Shown in pieces: positions 45,146 to 54,587 of a DNA stretch of 64,000 nucleotides; position 1 is the stretch's first letter, and every line of letters begins with the position of its first letter. Source of the stretch: Mesorhizobium_K marinum (lineage in GTDB: Bacteria > Pseudomonadota > Alphaproteobacteria > Rhizobiales > Rhizobiaceae); the NCBI RefSeq assembly GCF_040813715.1, contig NZ_JBFOCH010000002.1. The stretch is one strand, 5' to 3'. The translations under genes and the position numbers were made by a program. Under the pieces are notes generated by a model. That model ran no database searches. It was not told where the DNA came from and saw only the letters and a program-made list of their open reading frames with translations.

Positions 45146-45949
45146 TTAGCTGTAGGAGCCGGCGTCGAGAGCCGTCTTGCGATAGGCCGCGCCCATCACG
45201 AAGCCGCCGTCGATGACGACGTCCTCGCCGGTGATCATCGCGGCGTCGTCGCTGGCGAGGAAGTAGACCAGCGAAGCGACCTCCGACACCTCCACCGCGC
45301 GGCCTGCCGGGGTCAGGTCGAGCATCGACTTCAGGTGCGGCGCGTTCCGGTTGAGGTCGGTGACGACGAGTCCGGGGCAGACGCTGTTGACGCGGATGCG
45401 GGCGCTGGCGAATTCCAGCGCCGCCGAGCGGGTCAGCCCGCGCAGGCCCCATTTGCTCGCGGTGTAGGCCGGGTCCGGATGTCCCGAGAAGCCGGAATTC
45501 GAGGAGATGTTGACGATCGCGCCGCCTCCCCCTGCCGCCATCAGCGGTGCGACGGCCTTGATACCGAGGAAGGCGCCGGTGAGGTTGACGCCGATCACCG
45601 CGCTCCAATCCTCGATCGTCGATTGCGCGATCGTCTTTCGGCGGATGATCCCGGCGTTGTTAACGAGCACGTCGAGGCGTCCAGCCCACTCGCGAGCCGT
45701 CGTCACGATGGCTTCCCATTGCGCCGCGTCGGTCACGTCGAGGCTCTGGAAGCGGACGTCGAGCCCATCCGCGCGCATGGCGGCGGCCGCCGCCTCGCCG
45801 TCCGTTTCGAGGACGTCGGCGAGGATCACTTTGGCGCCGTGTCGGGCGAAAAGCCGTGCCTCCTCAAGGCCTTGGCCGCGCGCTGCGCCCGTCACCACGG
45901 CGAGGGAGCCCTTCATGCGCTCATCGATTGTCGCGCGCTCGTTCTGCAT
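45146..45949 (-). CDS. Short-chain dehydrogenase/reductase (SDR) 1
   Basis: 267-aa NAD(P)-dependent SDR. Cofactor motif VVTGAARGQGLEEARLFARHG (T-G-x3-G-x-G), NNAG motif LVNNAGIIRR, catalytic Ser in NISSNSG and Y-x3-K in AYTASKWG. The C-terminus GEDVVIDGGFVMG is standard. The ATG at 45949 has AGGAGAGG upstream. Family members include 2-keto-3-deoxy-L-fuconate dehydrogenase, which would pair well with the FAH hydrolase; this is inference. Divergent from the TRAP operon. Confidence 0.9.
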   Translation of the reverse strand: MQNERATIDERMKGSLAVVTGAARGQGLEEARLFARHGAKVILADVLETDGEAAAAAMRADGLDVRFQSLDVTDAAQWEAIVTTAREWAGRLDVLVNNAGIIRRKTIAQSTIEDWSAVIGVNLTGAFLGIKAVAPLMAAGGGGAIVNISSNSGFSGHPDPAYTASKWGLRGLTRSAALEFASARIRVNSVCPGLVVTDLNRNAPHLKSMLDLTPAGRAVEVSEVASLVYFLASDDAAMITGEDVVIDGGFVMGAAYRKTALDAGSYS

Positions 45950-46160
45950 CGTCCGCCTCTCCTCACCTTGGGGCAACCAGGTATCACAATTTGCGAAAAT
46001 TGATCCCTGATCACGCCTTGTCGCACATCGTGTGTGAACGCAAGTGAAATAAGCAAATTGCGCATACTCAATCGGCAGTTTGGTCTTCAGTCGGTGCACT
46101 GCAACGAAGCTGCCTGCAAAAAAATGTTGCACAATGTGAGAATTTTGATATCGACGAGCG
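45950..46160. promoter_or_regulatory. Divergent regulatory region with palindrome CAATTT-GCGA-AAATTG
   Basis: AT-rich intergenic region between the SDR/FAH pair and the TRAP operon. It contains a perfect 6-bp inverted repeat, CAATTT-N4-AAATTG at 45987-46002, close to the SDR start. This is a good candidate operator for the IclR regulator encoded downstream (50776), although no second copy was found. A GGGAGGAAAAT ribosome site precedes the dctP ATG. Confidence 0.45.
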
Positions 46161-46899
46161 GCGGAGGGACGACGAAGGCCTTCCGGTCCAACGGGAGGAA
46201 AATATGCGGTTTTCATGGATGGCGGCATGTGCCGTCGGCGCACTGCTTTCGTACGTCGCTGTCGGATCTGCGGCGGCTCAGACGATCAAATTCAGCTACC
46301 CTGTCGCCAACAGCAATCCGATGGGCCAGACGATCGACCGTTTCGGCGAGATCGTCGCCGAGAAGACGGCCGGCGCACTGCGCGTCCAGGGTTTTCCCGA
46401 TGCCCANACGGAGGGCCGACGAAGACATTCCGGTCCAACGGGAGGAAAATATGCGGTTTTCATGGAAGGCGGCATGCGCCGTCGGCGCACTGCTTTCGTA
46501 CGTCGCTGTCGGATCTGCGGCGGCTCAGACGATCAAATTCAGCTACCCTGTCGCCAACAGCAATCCGATGGGCCAGACGATCGACCGTTTCGGCGAGATC
46601 GTCGCCGAGAAGACGGCCGGCGCACTGCGCGTCCAGGGTTTTCCCGATGCCCAACTCGGCAATGAAATCCAGACNATGCGGTTTTCATGGATGGCGGCAT
46701 GTGCCGTCGGCGCACTGCTTTCGTACGTCGCTGTCGGATCTGCGGCGGCTCAGACGATCAAATTCAGCTACCCTGTCGCCAACAGCAATCCGATGGGCCA
46801 GACGATCGACCGTTTCGGCGAGATCGTCGCCGAGAAGACGGCCGGCGCACTGCGCGTCCAGGGTTTTCCCGATGCCCAACTCGGCAATGAAATCCAGAC
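46161..46899. repeat. Triple contig overlap at N 46407 and N 46675 (dctP 5' end)
   Basis: The 5' end of dctP appears three times: ATG at 46204 (fragment), 46451 (fragment) and 46676 (complete). Fragment 2 differs by SNPs, for example FSWKAACA versus FSWMAACA. Offsets are 247 and 225 bp. Strain alleles and overlaps have been chained; only the third copy is a real start in this assembly. Confidence 0.88.
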
Positions 46900-47683
46900 C
46901 GTTTCCTCGGCGCAGGGCGGCATCGTCGAGATGGGCGTGACGTCGACGGCCGGCTTTGCCGGAACCGTCGCCGAGTTTGACCTGTTCAACATGCCGTTTA
47001 TCTTCGCCAATGACCGCGTGCTCGAGCGCATGATGCGCGGCAAGGCGGTCGGGCAGATGCTCGAGAAGGCCGGCGCAGTCAATCTCGTCGGCCTGTGCCT
47101 TTGGGATTATGGGTTCCGCAACTTCACGAACAATCGCGGACCCATCAACGGGATCGACGATCTCAGCGGCCTGCGCATGCGCACGATCCAGAACCGCGTG
47201 TACCTCGATTCGCTTGCCGCGCTCGGCGTGAACCCGAACCCGCTGCCGTTCCCCGAGACCTACGGCGCGCTCGAGACCGGTGCCATCGACTCGAACGAGA
47301 TCGCCAACTCCGTCACGCGCTCGACCTCCTTCTACGAGGTTCAGAAGTACCTGACCGAGAGCCGCCATTTCGCGACGGCCGCCGTCGTCTATGTCGGCAA
47401 GCGCTTCTGGGATCAGCTCTCCGCCGACCAGCAGGGCGCGCTGCGCGCTTCCTGCGACGAGGCCGCCGCGTTCAATCGCGAGATCATCACGACGTCGGGT
47501 GCCGAAACCCTCGCCTACCTCGCCGAGAAGGGCATGCAGGTCAACGAGATCCCGGCCGAGAACATGGCTGCGATCAAGGCCGCGGTCGCTCCCGTGATCG
47601 AGCAGGTGAAGGGTCGCGTGGATGCCGACCTCGTCACGCTCTTCTCGAGCGAACTCGCCGCAGCGGAAGCACAGACGAACTGA
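46676..47683 (+). CDS. TRAP transporter substrate-binding protein DctP 1
   Basis: 335-aa periplasmic protein with a signal peptide (MRFSWMAACAVGALLSYVAV, cleavage after SAAAQ). DctP family motifs: TIKFSYPVANSNPMGQTIDR, GIVEMGVTSTAGFAGTVAEF, NMPFIF and the Arg region LRMRTIQNRVYLDSLAALG that binds the ligand carboxylate, then FPETYGALETGAIDS. It binds an organic or sugar acid and delivers it to the DctQ/DctM membrane pair. The 5' end is repeated upstream by assembly. A strong hairpin follows the stop. Confidence 0.92.
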   Translation: MRFSWMAACAVGALLSYVAVGSAAAQTIKFSYPVANSNPMGQTIDRFGEIVAEKTAGALRVQGFPDAQLGNEIQTVSSAQGGIVEMGVTSTAGFAGTVAEFDLFNMPFIFANDRVLERMMRGKAVGQMLEKAGAVNLVGLCLWDYGFRNFTNNRGPINGIDDLSGLRMRTIQNRVYLDSLAALGVNPNPLPFPETYGALETGAIDSNEIANSVTRSTSFYEVQKYLTESRHFATAAVVYVGKRFWDQLSADQQGALRASCDEAAAFNREIITTSGAETLAYLAEKGMQVNEIPAENMAAIKAAVAPVIEQVKGRVDADLVTLFSSELAAAEAQTN

Positions 47684-47695
47684 TGTCTTGAAGCG

Positions 47696-47720
47696 CGGCC
47701 GCCTCGTTCCGGGGCGGCCG
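47696..47720 (+). terminator. Hairpin after dctP 1
   Basis: Perfect 8-bp inverted repeat CGGCCGCC/GGCGGCCG with a 9-base loop, 13 bases after the dctP stop and before the SDR gene. No T tract. Probably stabilises the binding-protein mRNA. Confidence 0.6.
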
Positions 47721-47742
47721 TCACCCATCCGGAGCAACGATC

Positions 47743-48495
47743 ATGGTCGAGCGCCTTCTCGAAGGCCGGCGTGCACTGGTGACGGGCGTCAGCGACCCCC
47801 GCAGCATCGGCTATGGCGTGGCCAGCCTGTTCCTGCGCGCCGGCGCTGAGGTGGCGATCGTCGACCGCGATCCGGACAAGGTCGCGGCCACGGCCGCGAG
47901 CCTCGGGCAGGGCGCCTTCCCTTTCGCCGCCGACATCGGCGAGGAATCGTCGGTGCTCGCGCTCTTCGGGGCGCTCCGTGAGCGCTGGGACGGGCTCGAC
48001 GTGCTCGTGAACAACGCCGGCATCGCGCAGCCCGGCAAGGTCGATGCGATCTCGACGGCGGATTTCGACCGCATGATCGGGGTCAACCTGCGCGGGACCT
48101 TCCTCGTCAGCCGCGAGGCGGTCGGGCTGATGGCCGCCGGCGCGTCGATCGTCTGCATCGCCTCGATTGCGGCCCAGCGCGGCGGCGGGCTGATGGGCGG
48201 TTCCCACTATGCGGCGTCGAAAGGCGGCGTTGTCGGCCTCGTCCGCGGAATGGCCCGCGACCTCGGCCCGCGCGGCATCCGCGTCAATGCGGTCAACCCC
48301 GGCGTGATCTGGACCGGCATGACCATCGGCTTCTACGACGACGCCCTCGAAAAGAAGGTGCTCGAACAGATACCGCTCAACGAATTTGGCACGCCCGAAG
48401 ATGTCGCCATGGCGTGCCTTTACCTCGGCTCATCGATGTCGCGCTACGTCACGGGCGTCTGCCTGGACGTCAATGGCGGCATGTACATGAGCTGA
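47743..48495 (+). CDS. Short-chain dehydrogenase/reductase (SDR) 2
   Basis: 250-aa SDR with ALVTGVSDPRSIGYGVASLF (the T-G-x3-G-x-G loop is partly altered: TGVSDPRSIGYG, as in FabI-like variants), LVNNAGIAQPG, CIASIAAQRGGGL, Y-x3-K in HYAASKGG and the C-terminal DVNGGMYMS. GGAG lies nine bases before the ATG. Lies between dctP and the cupin gene, so it probably oxidises the imported substrate or a downstream intermediate. Confidence 0.88.
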   Translation: MVERLLEGRRALVTGVSDPRSIGYGVASLFLRAGAEVAIVDRDPDKVAATAASLGQGAFPFAADIGEESSVLALFGALRERWDGLDVLVNNAGIAQPGKVDAISTADFDRMIGVNLRGTFLVSREAVGLMAAGASIVCIASIAAQRGGGLMGGSHYAASKGGVVGLVRGMARDLGPRGIRVNAVNPGVIWTGMTIGFYDDALEKKVLEQIPLNEFGTPEDVAMACLYLGSSMSRYVTGVCLDVNGGMYMS

Positions 48496-48536
48496 CCTCC
48501 CACGGGCGACCGAAAACGCAGCAAGGAAGAACGAAG

Positions 48537-48965
48537 ATGAATCAGGCCGATGTCAGACCCGTCGTCACGCGAGGGGGCGCGCTCGACGACCGGACCGGGC
48601 AATCCGGGGATTGCGTGCGCCGTTCCGGCGTGAGCCCCCAGCATACGCCGGCTACGAAGATCTGGTTCGGCCAGGTCAGCAACGAGCCGGGCTTCCGCTC
48701 GCCGCCGCATCACCACGGCGAGGCCGAGACAGGCGGCTACGTGCTGCGAGGGCACGGCCGGATCTATTTCGGCGAGGAGCTGAAGGAATATGTCGATCTC
48801 TACGAGGGCGACTTCGTGTTCGTGCCTCCGCACATGGTCCATGTCGAGGTGAACATGAGCATCACCGAGCCGCTGTTCTGGCTCACCTGCAGGACGCCGG
48901 ACAACATCGTCGTCAATCTCGACGATGTCCCGGATACGGCGCTCGAGGGCTACCGGCGTCCCTGA
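48537..48965 (+). CDS. Cupin-domain protein
   Basis: 142-aa single cupin. Motif 1 is FRSPPHHHGEAETGGYVLRG (H-H-x-E metal ligands) and motif 2 is DFVFVPPHMVHVE (P-x3-H). AAGGAAG precedes the ATG. In transport/catabolism loci such proteins can be isomerases, dioxygenases or ligand sensors. No signature chooses between them. Confidence 0.85.
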   Translation: MNQADVRPVVTRGGALDDRTGQSGDCVRRSGVSPQHTPATKIWFGQVSNEPGFRSPPHHHGEAETGGYVLRGHGRIYFGEELKEYVDLYEGDFVFVPPHMVHVEVNMSITEPLFWLTCRTPDNIVVNLDDVPDTALEGYRRP

Positions 48966-48990
48966 CGGGATCGAGCGAGGGAGGAAGGCC

Positions 48991-49485
48991 ATGCTGACGA
49001 GGCTCGCGAACGCCTATTTCAAGGCGCTCGATCAGATCGTGGTGATCTGCCTGGCCGGCATGGTCGTCATGGTCTTCGGCAACGTGGTGCTGCGTTACGG
49101 CTTCAACGGCGGCATCACGCAGTCGGAGGAACTGTCGCGCTGGCTGTTCGTCTGGATGGTTTTCTGCGGCGCGATCGTCGTGCTGCGCGAAGGCGGGCAT
49201 ATCGCGGTCGACATGTTCGTGGCGCGCCTGCCGCGCGCCGTGCGGCAGGCGATCGCGATCCTTGTCACGATCACCATGCTCGGCCTCACCTGGCTCGTCA
49301 TCCAGGGCGCGTTGACGCAGGTCTCGGTCAATCGGACCTCCTTCGCGCCCGCCTCGGGACTGTCCCTCTCCTGGTTCTTCGCGGCCGGCCTTGTCTTCGG
49401 CGTCTCCGCCTTCGCGATCCTGCTGGTGCGCCTGTGGCGCGAGATCCGCGGCGTCGACAAAGGCGCCGGGGAGGGCGGTCCATGA
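48991..49485 (+). CDS. TRAP transporter small permease DctQ 1
   Basis: 164-aa protein with four membrane helices (VVICLAGMVVMVFGNVVLRY and WLFVWMVFCGAIVVLREGGH are typical). It bridges the binding protein and the large permease. Overlaps dctM by four bases (ATGA). Confidence 0.92.
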   Translation: MLTRLANAYFKALDQIVVICLAGMVVMVFGNVVLRYGFNGGITQSEELSRWLFVWMVFCGAIVVLREGGHIAVDMFVARLPRAVRQAIAILVTITMLGLTWLVIQGALTQVSVNRTSFAPASGLSLSWFFAAGLVFGVSAFAILLVRLWREIRGVDKGAGEGGP

Positions 49486-50765
49486 CCGCATTCATCTTCG
49501 TCGCGACGCTCCTGGGCGGCATCGCGCTCGGCTTTCCGATCGCCTACGCGCTGCTGCTCACCGGCGTAGCGCTGATGCTGCATATCGGCTTCTTCGACGC
49601 GCAGATCGTGGCGCAGAACCTGATGAACGGCGCCGACAGCTTCCCGCTGATGGCGATCCCCTTCTTCATGCTCACCGGCGCGGTGATGAACAGGGGCGGC
49701 CTGTCGCGGCGCATTGTCGAGCTTGCGCTGGCAGGCCTCGGCCATGTGCGCGGAGGCCTCGGCTACGTCACCATCCTGGCGGGCCTCGTGATGGCTTCGT
49801 TCTCGGGCTCCGCGGCCGCCGACGCGGCGGCGCTCGCTGCGATCCTGATTCCGATGATGCTGACCGCCGGCCATGACGCGCGTTCCTCCTCGGGCCTTGT
49901 GGCCTCGACGGCCATCATCGCGCTCGTCATTCCCCCCTCGATCGGCTTCATCCTGATCGGCGTCGTCGGCAATATCTCGATCACGCGGCTGTTCCTGGGC
50001 GGCATCGTGCCGGGCCTCGTGATGGCTCTCGCCCTGACGATCGTCTGGTACGTTCTGAACCGCGGGGCGCTCAACCTTGCGGTGCGCGAGCGCGCGCCGC
50101 GCGGCCTTGTCTGGGCCCGCTTCCGGGAAAGCTTCTGGGCGCTTTTCCTGCCGGTGATCATCGTGGTGGGCCTGCGCTTCGGCGTGTTTACGCCGACCGA
50201 GGCCGGCGTCGTGGCGAGCGTCTATGCCATCTTCATCGCCATGTTCGTCTACCGCGAACTCGATCTGAGTGGGCTGCACGCCGCCCTCCTCGAAGCCGGC
50301 AAGCTTACCGCGACTGTGATGTTCCTCGTCGCGACCGCGGCTGTTTCGGGCTGGATGGTCACGGTCGCCGGCCTGCAGGCGCAGGTTGCGCAGCTCGTCG
50401 CGCCTCTCGCGGCCGAGCCGCAGCTGTTCATGCTGGTCGTGGTTGGCCTCGTCATCGTCATCGGAATGGCGATGGACATGGTGCCGATCATCCTGATCCT
50501 GGTGCCGGTACTCCTGCCTGTCGCGGTTTCTGCCGGTGTCGATCCGGTCTATTTCGGCGTCATCTTCCTCATCGCCTGCTCCATCGGCCTTATCACGCCG
50601 CCGGTGGGAACCGTCCTGAACGTCGTCGCGGGCGTTTCGCGCATACCGTTCATGCAGGTCGTCAGGGGCGTGTGGCCCTATGTCGTCACGCTCATTCTCG
50701 CGCTCGGCTTGATGATCGCCTTTCCCGCGATGGTAATAGCGCCGGCCCGATTCCTGGCGGGCTGA
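49482..50765 (+). CDS. TRAP transporter large permease DctM 1
   Basis: 427-aa protein with about twelve helices. Motifs ALGFPIAYALLLTGVALML, FPLMAIPFFMLTGAVMNRGG, SFSGSAAADAAALA and IPPSIGFILIGVVGNISITR are typical of DctM. It moves the substrate with sodium symport. Confidence 0.93.
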   Translation: MTAFIFVATLLGGIALGFPIAYALLLTGVALMLHIGFFDAQIVAQNLMNGADSFPLMAIPFFMLTGAVMNRGGLSRRIVELALAGLGHVRGGLGYVTILAGLVMASFSGSAAADAAALAAILIPMMLTAGHDARSSSGLVASTAIIALVIPPSIGFILIGVVGNISITRLFLGGIVPGLVMALALTIVWYVLNRGALNLAVRERAPRGLVWARFRESFWALFLPVIIVVGLRFGVFTPTEAGVVASVYAIFIAMFVYRELDLSGLHAALLEAGKLTATVMFLVATAAVSGWMVTVAGLQAQVAQLVAPLAAEPQLFMLVVVGLVIVIGMAMDMVPIILILVPVLLPVAVSAGVDPVYFGVIFLIACSIGLITPPVGTVLNVVAGVSRIPFMQVVRGVWPYVVTLILALGLMIAFPAMVIAPARFLAG

Positions 50766-50775
50766 GGGGGACGCT

Positions 50776-51564
50776 ATGACAAGCCTGACCAAGATGCTGA
50801 GCCTGCTCGAGCATTTCAGCGACCAGACCATGACGATCGACGTGGCGCGCGCGGCCGAGATCGTCAGCGCCTCGCGCGCGACGGCCTACCGCTACTTGAA
50901 GAGCCTGACGGATTCGGGACTTCTCGCCGCTTCCGTCGACGGTACCTACGTGCTCGGGCCGCGTGTCATGGAGCTCGAGGCGCTGATGCGCCAGAACGAT
51001 CCGCTCCTCAACGCCGCGCGCGCGATCATCCGGCGCCGCGCCGAGGAACTCGGCATCAACATCATGCTGTGCTCCTCCTACGGCAGCCGCGTGCTCTGCG
51101 CCGATCTCGCCTGGCCCGACCGCAGCGTGCCGGAAATCTATCACCGCGGCCGCTCGATGCCGATCTTCCGGGGCGCGATGGCGAAGGCGATCCTCGCCAA
51201 CCTCTCCGACTATCAGCGGCGCCAGCTCTATGAGCACAACGCCGAGGCGATCCGCCAGGCCGGGCTCGCCGACAGCTGGAAGGGCTTCGCCAAGGCGATG
51301 TCCGATATCCGCTCGGCAGGCGTCGTGATCACGCGCGCGGAGGTGTTCGACGGGCTCGTCGGCGTCGCCGCGCCGGTCTGCGACGTCGAGAAGCGCGTGC
51401 TCGGCAGCGTCGTGTTCGTGATCGGCCTTGGCCGGTTCGAGACCATGAACGCCGACGAGTTGAGCAACATCCTCCTGCAGATCGCGCAGGAGATCGAGCG
51501 CTCGCTTGCGCTCAAGCTGTCGCTTGCCGCGACGGCGCATCATCCCCCGCCACGCGCCCGATGA
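50776..51564 (+). CDS. IclR-family transcriptional regulator
   Basis: 262-aa regulator. N-terminal winged helix-turn-helix (about residues 1-65) with VARAAEIVSASRATAYRYLK; C-terminal effector domain (about 80-250) with YHRGRSMPIFRGAMAKAILA and VGVAAPVCDVEKRVLGSVVF. AGGGGG precedes the ATG. Located between the two TRAP systems, so it probably controls both and the SDR/FAH genes. The palindrome at 45987 is a candidate binding site. Confidence 0.92.
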   Translation: MTSLTKMLSLLEHFSDQTMTIDVARAAEIVSASRATAYRYLKSLTDSGLLAASVDGTYVLGPRVMELEALMRQNDPLLNAARAIIRRRAEELGINIMLCSSYGSRVLCADLAWPDRSVPEIYHRGRSMPIFRGAMAKAILANLSDYQRRQLYEHNAEAIRQAGLADSWKGFAKAMSDIRSAGVVITRAEVFDGLVGVAAPVCDVEKRVLGSVVFVIGLGRFETMNADELSNILLQIAQEIERSLALKLSLAATAHHPPPRAR

Positions 51565-51648
51565 CACCGGGCGACGTTTCGGGAGAGCGGGAGGGCGGTT
51601 GACCCCCCAAGAAGGGGCCGCCGAACAATGAAACCACTGGAGACAATA

Positions 51649-52623
51649 ATGCTACGGACACTCTCGATTACCGCCGGACTCGTCGCCCTCGGGCTCTCGG
51701 CTCCGGCCTCGGCGCAGACGACGTTCCAGATCGGACACTCGCTGTCGCCGAACTCGCACTACCAGGTCGGCGCGCAGACCTTCGCCGACCTCGTCGCCGA
51801 GCGCACGAACGGGCGCTACCGCATCGAGATCGCGCCGGGCGGTTCGCTCGGCTCGGAGCGCGAGATGGTCGAGGGCGTCCAGTTGGGCACCGTCGACATG
51901 GTGCTGACCTCGATGGGCACCGTCGGCGCATTCGTTCCCGAGACGCTGGTCCTCGACCTGCCGTTCCTCTTCAATGACGCGGCGCACGCCCGCGCCGTCA
52001 TCGATGGCGAGATCGGCGCCGGATTGCTCGAGGCCGTCGAAGCCAAGGGATTCCGTCCGCTGGCTTGGGCCGAGAATGGCGTGCCGGGTTTCGTCACCCG
52101 CGACCGCGCGATCGCCAAGGCCGAGGACCTGAGCGGTCTCAAGATGCGCGTGCAGGCGAACGAGCTGCACACCGCGACCTTCGAAGCCATGGGCTCGCAG
52201 GGCGTTCCGCTCGGCTTCGGCGAAATCTACACCGCCATGCAGACGGGCGCGATCGACGGCACCTACATGGTCGTGCCGATCGTCGTGACGAGCAACTTCT
52301 GGCAGGTCCAGAGCCACATGACGATGGCCCCGCTGTTCTACCAGGCGGCGATGTTCATCATGGCTCCGAGCGCCTGGGACCAGCTCGACGATGCCGATCG
52401 CGCGATCTTCGTGGAAGCCGCGCGCGAAGCGGGCGTAGCGACCCGCAACGCCGTCGAGAAGGCCGAAGCCGAGGGTCTCGCGACGCTGCGCGAACACGGC
52501 ATGACGATCGCAACCGAGTATGACCGCGCGAGCTTCGACCGTGCGCTGGCGCCGGTCTACGAGCGTTTTGCCGACCGCATCGATCCCGCGCTGGTCGAGA
52601 AGATCCGCCAGCAGGGCAACTGA
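51649..52623 (+). CDS. TRAP transporter substrate-binding protein DctP 2
   Basis: 324-aa periplasmic protein. Signal peptide MLRTLSITAGLVALGLSAPA with cleavage after ASA. Mature motifs: QTTFQIGHSLSPNSHYQVGA, GSLGSEREMVEGVQLGTVDM, LDLPFLF and the Arg region LKMRVQANELHTATFEAMG, then EIYTAMQTGAIDG. The ATG at 51649 is preferred over 51628 because GGAG lies eight bases upstream. Sequence is clearly different from DctP 1, so the ligand may differ. Confidence 0.92.
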   Translation: MLRTLSITAGLVALGLSAPASAQTTFQIGHSLSPNSHYQVGAQTFADLVAERTNGRYRIEIAPGGSLGSEREMVEGVQLGTVDMVLTSMGTVGAFVPETLVLDLPFLFNDAAHARAVIDGEIGAGLLEAVEAKGFRPLAWAENGVPGFVTRDRAIAKAEDLSGLKMRVQANELHTATFEAMGSQGVPLGFGEIYTAMQTGAIDGTYMVVPIVVTSNFWQVQSHMTMAPLFYQAAMFIMAPSAWDQLDDADRAIFVEAAREAGVATRNAVEKAEAEGLATLREHGMTIATEYDRASFDRALAPVYERFADRIDPALVEKIRQQGN

Positions 52624-52638
52624 GCGGCCAATAAAGGA

Positions 52639-52670
52639 CCGGGAGCGGCGGCCTGTGTCGCCGCTCCCGG
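52639..52670 (+). terminator. Hairpin after dctP 2
   Basis: Perfect 12-bp inverted repeat CCGGGAGCGGCG/CGCCGCTCCCGG with an 8-base loop, 15 bases after the stop and before dctQ 2. Strongest hairpin of the window. Confidence 0.7.
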
Positions 52671-52714
52671 AGCTACCCGGCATCTCGCCGGTGCGTGGAA
52701 GGGTGGAAGTGCAC

Positions 52715-53236
52715 ATGACTGCAATGATCCTGAAGGTGATCGACCGGGCGGTGCTCCGCTTCGTCGCGTTTGCCGCCTCGCTGGCGCTTGCGGTCGCCGC
52801 GACGCTCGCCTTCGTGCAGGTGATCCTGCGCTTTGTCCTGTCGAGCCCGGTCAGTTGGACCGATGCGACGACGCAGCTGCTGATCGTCTGGATGGTGCAT
52901 CTGGGCGTTGCCGTCACCATGCGCGCCGGGGCGCTGGTTTCCGTCGACGCGGTGCGCCGCCTTGCCGGAGTGCGGGCCCAGCCCGTGTTCGACCTGATCT
53001 GCGCGGGCATCACGCTGGTGTTTCTCGGCAATCTCGTCTGGTTCGGGATCGAGATGGTCGAGCGCGCCGCGTCGCAGAACCATCCGGCGCTCGGCATCAG
53101 CATGTCGTGGGGCTACGCGGCCGTCCCGGTCGGCGCCGCCTTCGCCATCGTCGCCGTGATCGCCCGCATCCTCGACCCCGCGACGGAGCCGGCAACCGCC
53201 GCCGCCGCGGCAGACGCTGAAGGCGCCAGGACATGA
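52715..53236 (+). CDS. TRAP transporter small permease DctQ 2
   Basis: 173-aa protein with four membrane helices (LRFVAFAASLALAVAATLAF, LLIVWMVHLGVAVTMRAGA). C-terminus is Ala/Glu-rich. It overlaps dctM 2 by four bases (ATGA). Confidence 0.9.
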   Translation: MTAMILKVIDRAVLRFVAFAASLALAVAATLAFVQVILRFVLSSPVSWTDATTQLLIVWMVHLGVAVTMRAGALVSVDAVRRLAGVRAQPVFDLICAGITLVFLGNLVWFGIEMVERAASQNHPALGISMSWGYAAVPVGAAFAIVAVIARILDPATEPATAAAAADAEGART

Positions 53237-54510
53237 TAGCGCCGCTCGTCTCCTTCATGATGCTCCTGCTGGCGGGCGGCCTGCCCGTCGCGGTGGCCGT
53301 CGGCCTTGCCGGCATCTTGACCATCCACTTCTTCTCGTCGCTGCCGCCGGTTCTGATCGGCCAGCAGTTCTACGTCGCGATCGACAAGTTCTCGCTCGTC
53401 GCGATCCCCTTTTTCGTGCTCGCCGGCAACATCATGGAGGTCGGCGGCATTTCGCAGCGGTTGATCGACTTCGCCAAGTCGCTGGTGGGGGAGGTGCGCG
53501 GAAGCCTCGCGCTGACCTGCGTCCTCGCCTGCATGATCTTTGCCGCCGTCTCCGGTTCCGGAACGGCGACGACCTTCGCCATCGGCGCCATAATGATACC
53601 CGCCCTGCAGAAGCACGGCTATCCGACGCCCTGGGCGGCGAGCCTGCAGGCGACGTCGGCCGAACTCGGCGTCATCATTCCGCCGTCGATCCCGCTCATC
53701 CTCTACGGCGTCGCCGCCGATGTCTCGATCGGCGAACTGTTCGTTGCAAGCGTCCTGCCCGGCCTTCTCGTCGGCGGTGCGCTCATGGCGTATGTGCTGG
53801 TCTGGACGCGCTTTTCCAAGGCCGAGATCAGCGAGGGCGTCGACGGCTATCCCGTCCTGGTCGCGTTTCGGCGCGGCGCCTTCGCGCTGTTCATGCCGGT
53901 CATCATCCTCGGCGGCATCTATGGCGGCGTCTTCACGCCGACCGAGGCGTCGGTGGTCGCCGTCTTCTACGCGCTGTTCGTGGCGCTGGTGGTGCATCGC
54001 GAGATGTCGTGGCGAGACATTCCGGCGGTGCTGCACAAGACAGTGATCAGCTCGACCATCATCATGTTCATCATTGCGGCGGCCGGCCTGTTCAGCTTCA
54101 TGATCAACCGCTCCGGCGCGCCGGCCATGGTCACGGACTGGCTGTTCGGGATGGTCGACGGGCCGATCGGCTTCCTGCTCACGGTGAACCTCTTCCTGCT
54201 TGTCGTCGGCATGTTCATCGAAGGCGCCGCCGCGATCATCGTGCTCGCGCCGATCCTGGCGCCCGTGGCGATCGCCTTTGGCGTCGATCCCGTGCATTTC
54301 GGGATCGTCATGGTGGTCAATCTGGCGCTGGGTTTCGTCACCCCGCCTTTCGGCGTCAACCTGTTTGCCGCCTGCACCGTGGCCAAGATCCCTGCGGACC
54401 GGGTGTTCCGCCCCATCCTGCCCTTCATAGGCACGGTTCTGGTCGCGCTGACGATCATAACCTTCCTGCCTCAGATCTCGCTCTTCCTGCGCGACCTCGT
54501 CTACCGCTGA
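53233..54510 (+). CDS. TRAP transporter large permease DctM 2
   Basis: 425-aa DctM protein, about twelve helices, with FSLVAIPFFVLAGNIMEVGG, VSGSGTATTFAIGAIMIPAL, IPPSIPLILYGVAADVSIGE and VTPPFGVNLFAACTV. Completes the second TRAP transporter. Confidence 0.93.
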   Translation: MIAPLVSFMMLLLAGGLPVAVAVGLAGILTIHFFSSLPPVLIGQQFYVAIDKFSLVAIPFFVLAGNIMEVGGISQRLIDFAKSLVGEVRGSLALTCVLACMIFAAVSGSGTATTFAIGAIMIPALQKHGYPTPWAASLQATSAELGVIIPPSIPLILYGVAADVSIGELFVASVLPGLLVGGALMAYVLVWTRFSKAEISEGVDGYPVLVAFRRGAFALFMPVIILGGIYGGVFTPTEASVVAVFYALFVALVVHREMSWRDIPAVLHKTVISSTIIMFIIAAAGLFSFMINRSGAPAMVTDWLFGMVDGPIGFLLTVNLFLLVVGMFIEGAAAIIVLAPILAPVAIAFGVDPVHFGIVMVVNLALGFVTPPFGVNLFAACTVAKIPADRVFRPILPFIGTVLVALTIITFLPQISLFLRDLVYR

Positions 54511-54587
54511 GCCGGCGGTCCAGGCCTCCCCGGCTACGTTTTCGCCGCCGGGAGCCGCGCGCCCAGACCGAATGAAGGAGCTACGCG

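Noticed and set aside
44254..45949. Complete L-fucose or L-rhamnose oxidative pathway
   Set aside because: Only the FAH hydrolase and SDR steps are possible; dehydratase and lactonase genes are absent from the window.
46204..46674. Two truncated dctP paralogues in front of dctP
   Set aside because: They are copies of the same 5' end separated by single N bases and differ only by strain-level SNPs.
49095..50831. Long open frame on the minus strand opposite dctQ/dctM
   Set aside because: It is composed mainly of charged residues, has no domain and lies exactly antisense to clear TRAP genes.
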